64,000 nt of DNA from Dipteris shenzhenensis (taxonomy: Eukaryota; Polypodiophyta; Polypodiopsida; Gleicheniales). A program made the translations under genes and the position numbers. Positions 55,760 through 64,000 of the stretch are shown one piece after another (position 1 is the stretch's first letter; each line of letters starts with the position of its first letter). The DNA is taken from assembly GCA_047967505.1 (NCBI GenBank), contig CM106538.1; one strand, written 5' to 3'. The notes under the pieces were generated by a model that saw nothing but the letters and a program-made list of their open reading frames with translations, ran no database searches and was not told the origin of the DNA.

Positions 55760-57816
55760 GCTCCTTCAAGTTGACATGGCAGTACATTATGTTGTGGAGT
55801 CTATTGTTGGAACAGAGGCTTGAGTACAGTATCAATACTTTGTGGGGCCAAGTCATGGATTGGGTCTTGAGCTTGTTTCTCAGCCTCAAATTGAGCTTGT
55901 TCCTTTTGTACCCATTGTTGAAGTGCCTGAAAACGAGCCTTCTCCACTTCTGCATTTGGGTATGGAGCTTCTTTTATTTGAGGCTCGAGAGCTGATGTGG
56001 ATGAGCTTGGCTGCTCATTGCTTGGCAAAGGTGGAGGCACTTGTTTCTTTTTAAGAAGTTGCTTTGGTTGGAGTGGAATGTTAGGGTCCTTGGTGGCCTC
56101 TTTCTACTAGCGTGTAATTACATTCACAGGTTGTGATATTATGCTTGCCGGCCCCAGGCTTGGCCCCAGGCTTTGATGGTCCACCCCAATGATGCCGATT
56201 GGGATGTCAGGCTTAACCTCTATTTGTTGTGGGACCTTATTTCTCATGGGACAATCCATACAAGCATGTCTTATGCCACAATCTCTGCAGAGTGGTTAGA
56301 AAGTAGCGGGGCTACCACAATGAGGGCATTTTGCAATCCGGTGATTTTCTCCACAACCGTAGCACTTGATTGGTGCTTGATATGTGTTGGGGCATACTTG
56401 ATTTGCATAGACTGGTATTAGACCCTCTGTACCTTCTACATAGTACATTAGGTACTTTGCTTCATACTCAAATGGTGAGTCTACTTCCTCGGCTTGTAAT
56501 TGATGTATTGGAACTACTTGAGGAGCTAGATTTGGCGCTCTTGGATATGGTCATGGATTCGGATTCCTCAGTAATTGTGGAACTTCTGTCTGAACAGGAA
56601 AAGGATTTAGCCTCGGAGTTGGGGGTGCATGCAAGTGTCGGTTGCCTATACATTGGCATGTGTGCCGCTTGGTATTGTTGAGGTCGAGGCGGGTTGTTGC
56701 GCATGTTGAAGATGCAACTGTTTTCATCATGGCCGTCGATGACACAGATATGGCACCATAACCTTGGCGATGGATTTGCTTGTGCAGTGATCCTAGGTCT
56801 TAGGACGGGCACTCATTTGCTGTATGATTGGCCATGCAGTGCGGACACCATACATTTTCTCATCGTGGATAAGTCTGAGGTGGATGTTGAGACAAGTGAA
56901 GCTTTTATTCCATGGCTTGCATCATGTCTTCTTTTAGCTTCATGGTCATGGCCTCTAAGTGATCTTCATTTGATGTTTCGGCAGTGGACTTGGATTTGCC
57001 CTTTTTAGAGTGCTTATCTCATGCACTAGATCTGCCATCATCACTGCTAGTGTCAGAGTCGATCATGCCATCCTTGATGTTAATGGTTGCCACATGAGCA
57101 GCACTAAACGTTTCATAGCTGCTAATCTTTTTCATATCCTTCTGGATTTTCTTCCTTAGTCTTGCAATGAACCAGGCCGTGAGGTACTTTGCATCAGGGC
57201 GTGGGTCACATTTGGTGATTAGTCTTTTCATCTTGCCCAGGTACATGTGTACATCTTCTTGACAGCCTTGTTCGATCTTGCTTAGTTGGAGAGCGGGATC
57301 ATCTTATAGCCTCTCCGTTTGAAAGCACCTTTTGAATTCTGTTTGAAGCAGGTCCCATGTGGCTCGCTCTTCTACTAAAAGGTTTAGGTACCATTTAGAC
57401 ACTTCATCAGTTAAGGCCATGGGAAACCAGGCCACCTTGGTTTCATAGGATTGATCTCCACCTACTCGGTATGCGGCATCAAAATGCTAGAGGAAACGGG
57501 CTGGGTCTCCCCTACCATTATATTTGGGAAGTCTCAGTTTTCCCAAGGGGCGCCTGTCTTGATTGTTAATATTTTTGTGATTAAAAAAATTGTTAGCCTC
57601 TACATTGAGGTCAATATCCCCATCATCATCGCGACAGGGTTCGGCCATGTTGTGGCGTGGAGGAGTTAAAGGGATTTCTTGAATTTCAGGGGGGAATCGG
57701 GGTAGAGGATTGTCAGAGGTAGTGGTTGCAACAAAGTTGTATGCAGATTTGGCGAGTGTTTGAGTCGGAGGCATTGGTCGAAGCGTAGCTGCATGCAGAT
57801 TGGGCGAGAGTTGCAA
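55760..57816 (-). pseudogene. Gypsy gag with CCHC zinc knuckle
   Basis: Starts near 57816. The capsid domain reads KLRLPKYNGRGDPARF, YETKVAWFPMALTDEV, KWYLNLL, and LSKIEQGCQEDVHMYLGKMK, continuing through the frame at 57246-57019. The zinc knuckle CHICVIDGHDENSC lies at about 56755-56714. A Gln/Ala/Glu-rich spacer precedes protease (VQKEQAQFEAEKQAQ near 55900). Stop codons break it into several frames. Confidence 0.8.
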
Positions 57817-57849
57817 AGGGTGTCTCTGTCACAAGTGCGGGTGTTGATG

Positions 57850-59152
57850 TAGTTTTGTTTGGAGGGTTAGACTGGTGTTAGTGTTGTAGGTACCATCATG
57901 TTAATAATGTGCCTAAGATTGTCCCACGTATGTAGGGAAATGTGTCGGTCTAGATGGATCGTCAATCGGAGGTCACGACATAAAGATACGAGTGCATTAG
58001 TGCAAAACAAGGCCCACACGGGGGCACAAATGAGCGAGTGCTAGGGATGCCAAAATGGTGTGCAATAGGCTGGAAAAATGCCTCGTAGTGTGGTGTTTCC
58101 ATGTGTGAAATTTTGGTTCAAACGAGGTCCAGTTTGGGTTCCAAACAGGCGCGATACGAAGTGTTGAAGTAGGGTTAAAATTGGCCTTTTTTTGGGGGGG
58201 GGCCTTGGTCTTAAGGTTGGTGTGAATGGAGTTTAAGTCCAACTGAGAAGTTTGAACCAAGTTAATTATAGTTAGTCTAACTAGCCAATTAGCCCAACTG
58301 CCCATTATTATAATTGGACAGTTACTTTGGTTAACCTAACTAGCTGCATTTAGTTACTAACTGAAGGTCAGTTCAACTAACCTAACCAGACTGTAACTAG
58401 GCTACCCTAGGTTATGCTAACCTAACTGTAACTATAACTATAACTAATTGTAGTTAATTAAACTAACTAGAAGGGTTAAAGCTAACTAATCCTAGTTCAC
58501 TAACCTAACCTGTTAGACTAACCTAGCCTAAGGTGCTAACCTAACCTAGGTTGCAACTAACTAAACTAATCTAACCTAGGGTGAATGCTAAGGTTAGATT
58601 AGGTTTTTTTTTTTTTAATTTAAAAATAATTATTAATTTTTTTTTTGGAGAGGGGCATCGTGCAGCAGTGAGCGATTGCGGGAGGTGGTTTTGGGTAGTG
58701 CGTCAGAGGGGGGGGGAATTGTTTCGTGAATGGAGGCGGGGGGGCGAAGGAGTTGCAGGAGTTTTGGAGGAGGGAGGGAAGGAGGCAGGTTGATGGAGGG
58801 GCGACCTTCAGGGAGGATCGCGGGGGGGGGGGGTAGGAGGTGCCACGAGCGACGGAGCCGGGCGGAGAGGAGGCGGGGAGGGCTGTGGTGAGGCGGGCTG
58901 GTGGAGGAAGCGCCAGTAGAGGGAGGGGCGGGGCGGGGCGGTGCTGGCGAGGCATGGCTGGCATGCCATCGCTAGTAGCTCCGCCGCGGGTGACTAGCTG
59001 GTGCGCCGTCGCTGGCGGCCCTGCGTGCGGCGCTGCAGGTGCCTTTTGCACCAAGGGCTTATAAGCCCTTAGTATAGGATGGGCCTTAGGCCCTTAGAAT
59101 AGGAATAGGGAGAGGATCGGCCGTCGAAGAGGGGGAGGGGGGGAAAAAGAAA

Positions 59153-59205
<53 letters not shown>

Positions 59206-59250
59206 ATAGAGCGAAGAAGAGAGAGAAAGTGAGAGAGAAAGAGAGAGGGG

Positions 59251-59303
<53 letters not shown>

Positions 59304-59323
59304 GGTAGAGAGAGAGGGAGGGG

Positions 59324-59362
<39 letters not shown>

Positions 59363-59370
59363 GAGAAGGT

Positions 59371-59401
<31 letters not shown>

Positions 59402-60650
59402 GGGTTGGAATGGAGGGGGGTCGAGAGGGGGGGGAGGGGGTGGAGGAGATGGAGGAGGAGGGGGGGGTGGTGGAGATGGAGGGGGAGAAGATGGAGGGGA
59501 GGGGGGTGGTGGTGGAGAGGGAGGGGGGGGGGGGGGGGAGGGGGGTGGTGTGGGGGCGGGGGGGGGGGGGGGAGAAGGGGGTGGTGGTGGTGGTGGAGGG
59601 GGGGGTGGAGGGTGGAGGGGGAGATGGAGGAGGGGGGGGAGAGGGCGTGGTGGTGGAGGGGGGGGTGGGTGGAGGGGGAGATGGAGGAGGAGGGGGGAAA
59701 GGGGGGAATGGAGGGAGGGGGGGGGGGGATGGAGGGAATGGGGTGGAGGATTGGGGGATGGAAGAGGGGTGGGGGTGGAGTAGGGGGGGTGTGTGTGCGT
59801 GGATAGAGGGGGGGTGAGGGGATGGTTGTGGAGGGGGAGGGGGAGGTGGTGGAGGGGGGGGTGGAGGGGGAGGGGGAAAAACTTGACAGATGGAAAACTT
59901 TGACGGAAATCCAAAGGGAGGAAGAGATGGTCACCTGAATGCTCTCTAAGTCTTTCTCGATGTAATGGGATTATTAAGAACAAATGGACGGTGGGTGGAT
60001 GGCTAGGTTATCGCTGCGAGATGGACTCGAAGTAACTCACCATGTGAGGATGGGAGTAGGGTGGTGGTCGATGGAGAGGGAGGAGTGTCTTGCATAGGGT
60101 TTGGAATGGGGAAGAGGATGGAGGCAAGATGTGAAAGAAAAAGTATGAGAGGGATGGGTGCACTTTTATAGGAAAGGAGGGGGAGCTGTGGATTTAGTCA
60201 AACACATGCGCACCTTTGAATTCCTCCATGTTTGAGTAGTCAAATACATGTGCAATTTTGAATTTGTCCACGTTTGAGTAGGGAGGTGGTTTCAATTTTT
60301 CTTTTGGGTTATGGCATTTAGAACCTTTAATCATTGATTGCCCATAACTTTTGGTGGTTGTGTCAGAATGTGCTTTCGTAAAAAGGAGAAATGTTCATAA
60401 TTTCAAGCTTTACATTTGACAACCATCACATGGTCTGATTTATTTCTTAAGGTGCTGTTTTTTTAGAAAATATGCATTCTCCTAAATCAATAACAAAGAG
60501 TTTTAGCTAGAATTTTCTTTTCTTTAAATGAATTTTTTTACTGGAGTTGGAAAAATTTTAGCTCTCCTAGCCCTTGAGTGATTTGAAGTAATAGTTTGTT
60601 TGTCGTGCACACATGCTTGCACATGTTTATCTTATCTTAAGACGCTAGTC
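57850..60650 (-). other. Long leader of the gypsy element, with AC-rich cluster and polypurine tract
   Basis: No conserved protein was found. Three segments stand out: 58230-58600 is filled with CTAACCTAA/TAACTA motifs; 58620-59060 is GC-rich; 59100-59900 is almost pure purine on the plus strand. Apparent proline-rich or glycine-rich frames (59069-59983) are products of this composition and I do not treat them as genes. Confidence 0.6.
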
Positions 60651-60670
60651 TTCCCGACAGTGGCGCCAAA

Positions 60671-61803
60671 TGTTAGCTCTTTCCCATAGCTTTCACAAGA
60701 AGAGCAGGGTATTCTCAATATGCAGGGTTCTGAGGCTTTTTGTCACCTACAGATATATCGGGGTTGTCGTTTGTAGTATACATGTAGCTTAGGACCTTGA
60801 GTCGTATTTTGGTGAGAGACATAAGCATAAGTGTGGTAAGCAAACATAGTGCATGCATGTGTAAAGGGAACGTGTATCATCATGGTTGAGGTAATGAAGG
60901 CTTTTGCCTTCATTGGGGGTTGAGGGGTTTAGGAGGAGTTTAGGGTTAGAGGGAAGTTCAGGGTTTAGAAGGCGGTTCCAAGGTTCAAGAGGAGGTCCAA
61001 GGTTTAGAAGGGAGTTCCAAGGTTTAGAGAGAGGTTCTAGAGTTTAGAAGGAGGTTCCAGAGTTTAGAAGAGGTTCCAGGGTTAGAAGGAGGATCCAAGG
61101 TTCAAGGTAGAGTACATGGTGGAGAACTCGTCTCCCTCGTAGATCATGGAGGTTAAGGGTTGAGGAACTAAGGGTTTAGGGGGAGCATAGGAGTGGGAGA
61201 GGAAGAAGGTGTAAGAGCACGAGGGAAAGAAGAGAGAGGAGGGAGGAGGAGGAGGAGGAGGAGGAGGAGGGAGGAGGAGAAGGGAGGAGGAGAGGGAGAG
61301 GATGGGTTGCCAGGTTGGAGGAGAGGGGAGGAGTTGCAAGGTTAGGACATGCTTTTGGACGTGGAGTGCAAGGAAGCATAGACACTTGAGACAATTGCTT
61401 GGAATACCAAAGTAGAACTCAACACAATGCCCCAAAGAGTGTGGGCTTCATTCCATTATGGGGTATTTATACAAGTTGGAGAGATTCTCTCTCTGCATGT
61501 AGGAATTGTAAGATATTCTCTCTCTACATGTAGAACTTGCATATAGAAGTTGCATGTAGGAGTTGCATGTAGAACTCGCATGTAGAATAGGCATGTAGGA
61601 ATTGCATGTAAAAGTTGTAAGTAAAACATGCATGTAGTAATTGCATGTAGGAGTTGCATGTAGAAGTCGCGTGTAGGAATCACAAGTAGAACTTGCATGT
61701 TGAGGATTCCTAAGAGAGATTATTCCTAGCCTTATGCAAGTACAAGCGGAGCTTTGTCGCTACTCTACACACATTCTATACTACCTAAGTCCATGTTGGC
61801 ACA
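60671..61803 (-). repeat. Gypsy 5' LTR with two internal tandem arrays
   Basis: On the plus strand it begins TGTTAGCTC next to the primer-binding site and ends TTGGCACA. A minus-strand TATAAATA lies at 61464-61471, so U3 is 61471-61803 and R-U5 about 60671-61440. U3 contains the 'gcatgtag' array (about 61494-61700). R-U5 contains a second array of about 21 bp units (60925-61115, 'ggaggttccaaggtttaga') and a GGA repeat (about 61240-61275). Confidence 0.8.
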
Positions 61804-61805
61804 GA

Positions 61806-61841
<36 letters not shown>

Positions 61842-64000
61842 TTGTTAGCATTCACAAAAGGCCAAAAAGGCCTATGAGAGAAAATTTGACTTATATACCC
61901 CAAATAAGGGAACAAGAGGTTTCTAGTACCCCTAAGGTTCTACTATTACCTAAATTGAAATATAGAAGTAGAAATACATTGTGAATGTATATAAACGTTA
62001 ATGTCATCTACTATGTGTCATCCATGAGTAATCTAAGCTGCCATGATTTCTCTAGAACATGAAATAATGGAGCATGTTCTATGGCAACTATTCAACATGT
62101 AACTCATTATGATAATATACAATGCATCTTGACAACCAAGCAACAATACTTATACCTACTCTAAGAACTTGATGGAAAAACTTTGATTTAGATTCAAACG
62201 ATTTGGAGTTTCTCATCTTGTGCATAGGTTTTGGTACGGTCTCCATGGTTCTCTAAGTTGGTAAAAACGAGTAGATGGATCCTTGTGTAGGTCAAGTTTT
62301 TTCTCGAATTCTAGTGAAATTACTTAGAGACCCTCCTTGTTGATAAGCTATGTACTTGACCTTCAAAGTCTCCATTAACTCAGCACAGCTAGTGACTGTG
62401 GAAGAGACCCATATCAAGAAAGAGATATGTATCTCAAGAAAGAGATCTATATCTCAACAATTTGACTATATTTAAGTCCATCAATTGAGTTTTAATGTCT
62501 TGGGAAAATTAATCAACCTACGAATGACTCTTGAGCCTTGATAATATTCTTATATTTGTTGGTATTATGACTTCATCCTTGTCCATAATTTTCTTTTATC
62601 CCCAGTCATGCAATACTTTGGCATGCATGAGCCATCCAATAAGGTAGGCATTCTCTTACATACTCTTTCATTCTCTTCCATACTTATAGTGTAGTAGATC
62701 CATCCTACATTTATGTGAACATCTTTCAAAATGACCTTAGGAGTGAACATTCAAGCATATGCACTTTAAAGGGTTAGAACTTGAGATGATTCAGCTTCAA
62801 TCTGGTTGTCATATCCCTTGAGATTAAGTCCACACAATCATGTTTTGATGACTCCCCATTAGAATAATTAGCACTCCATAATCCACACATGGCGTCTTAG
62901 TTATTGCTATTGTTTCAAGGCTATCCACCATCATGCTTATGTGTTGCAAGTATTCTTAAAAAAGCCTATGCATTATCTAGACATAGTTCACCTTGGGTTA
63001 CTTGAACTGGTCCCATTTTTTCTATGCCTTGTCAGTTTTTTGTCATGAATCTTCTATTTGTATTTCGTCCTTACTCTTATTATGTGGTTTTCTACTAATA
63101 CTAGCCGGTTATACATGTTTACACTCTAATAAATTGGACTTCTTGATGAGATGCACTACAATTTTGAAAAACTACTCAATATAATTGGTGTGACTTATTC
63201 TCTCTTATTTTTTGACTCCTTGGTTGCATGACTTAGGGTTCTTGTCTTATTGTGCAAAGCTTAGTAGCTCTACTATTAGTGCCTTGCTTTAGAGGTCATG
63301 TATGATCGCAATGGTAGCATCCTTTTGGTCTTTTTACTTATTTCTCATAAAAGTCAACAATATGTATAGGGGTTTTTCAATGCCAAAATTTCTTTAAATC
63401 CACAAAGTTTTAATTATGTAAGGTCTTTATTTTAAGTTTGGAAAAATCTATAAAAGTTTTAGCAAAAAGGTGGTGTTTTATAGGCACCAAGACATGTCCT
63501 ACGTTAAGGCTAACTTCTTGGTGCCACATGGTTTAGTTATAGCTTCGATTATGACTTGTAATGTACATATTCATCACAAGAGAGTTAGTTTTATTGTTCC
63601 ATTGGTCTATTGAGTTTCTTAGCCTCAAATATTTCTGTTTTGAAAGTGATTGCTATTTCCTTGATCACTATGACCTCGGACTTATCTTTGAGCCTAACAT
63701 GGTCTTAATTTCTTATGAGCATCTTCATCTTCATGAAACATTTGGTCAGCATAAAATGTCCTCTTGGATTGGTATCAAAAGTCTTCTATAGTATAATCTA
63801 TATTATTATATGGCCTTGTTGTTTTGAACTAAGTGCATCACTTTTTATTTGATATAGGTTCCCTTGAGATATCCAACTCCTTGAAAACCTTGTGCAACGT
63901 ACTCCTGAGGCTCTTGTATTTGATCTCACCAAGGGGTCCTTTCCTTCCTCATTGCTATGGTCATTTTGGTCTAGGATTCTTTCTCACTACTATTGTCATA
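61804..64000. other. Non-coding, nothing recognised
   Basis: Starts with a GA microsatellite (about 61808-61840). The remainder is AT-rich, and short frames on either strand (for example 62993-63184 and 63561-63791) show no family resemblance. No transposon ends or RNA genes were detected. Confidence 0.45.

Larger units (their letters stand above)
48143..61803 (-). mobile_element. Large Ty3/gypsy retrotransposon, Tat/Athila-like organisation, rearranged
   Basis: On the minus strand the 5' LTR is 60671-61803 (1133 bp). The primer-binding site TTGGCGCCACTGTCGGG lies at about 60651-60670, of the TGGCGCC type used by many plant gypsy elements. A leader of about 2.8 kb follows, then gag (57816-55760), protease (about 55530), RT and RNase H (54250-52560), and a coiled-coil ORF (51010-48631). 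The left, 3' LTR is truncated and only 48143-48580 remains, matching 61428-61803. Integrase is present but on the opposite strand (51010-52030). Frames are full of stops, so it is dead. Confidence 0.85.

Noticed and set aside
59069-59983. Long proline-rich (minus) and glycine-rich (plus) open frames
   Set aside because: They arise because an 800 bp polypurine tract lacks stop codons in several frames; composition explains them, and no domain, start context or homologue is visible.

Overview
This window looks like nuclear DNA from a land plant with a large, retrotransposon-rich genome. The evidence is a multi-exon CHUP1 homologue (a family restricted to land plants), a eukaryotic TRM8/METTL1-type tRNA methyltransferase, plant-type Ty1/copia and Ty3/gypsy elements with plant primer-binding sites, LINE fragments, MITE-like foldbacks and abundant (GA)n tracts. 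Compact introns beside long repeat-filled gaps would fit a fern, lycophyte or gymnosperm, but the sequence does not settle the species. I recognise only two host genes. No rRNA, tRNA, CRISPR or bacterial-type operon was seen.

Layout. 1-3510: non-coding with small tandem repeats. 3511-8091 (+): a ten-exon CHUP1 homologue, predicted at 985 aa, for chloroplast outer-envelope anchoring and actin-based movement. 8092-18400: intergenic, with an 0.85 kb direct repeat, a 280 bp foldback MITE, an 800 bp tandem duplication and a decayed LINE (-). 18400-20900: unassigned. About 20900-36200: a nested transposon stack. The host is a decayed Ty3/gypsy element on the + strand (gag near 21-22 kb, pol pieces at 26.6, 32.8 and 35.8 kb). 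It is interrupted by a minus-strand gypsy element, a minus-strand copia-type LTR, a nearly intact copia element (26781-32296, LTRs differing at one base), a 464 bp hAT-like element, and a minus-strand copia deletion derivative (33263-35812). Target-site duplications let the order of insertion be read. 36200-41400: further copia LTR and gag remnants. 43048-44040 (-): the tRNA (guanine-N7)-methyltransferase gene, intronless. 46600-48140 (-): LINE fragment.

48143-61803 (-): one large Ty3/gypsy element of Tat/Athila-like organisation. It has an LTR of about 1.13 kb, a TGGCGCC-type primer-binding site, a long C-rich leader, gag with a zinc knuckle, protease and RT/RNase H. Its integrase segment lies in the opposite orientation, and an extra coiled-coil ORF of about 2.4 kb lies beyond pol. 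61804-64000: nothing recognised.

The two host genes are functionally unrelated. Most of the information here is about the history of nested mobile elements: precise junctions, microhomology deletion, inversion, and tandem repeats inside LTR control regions.
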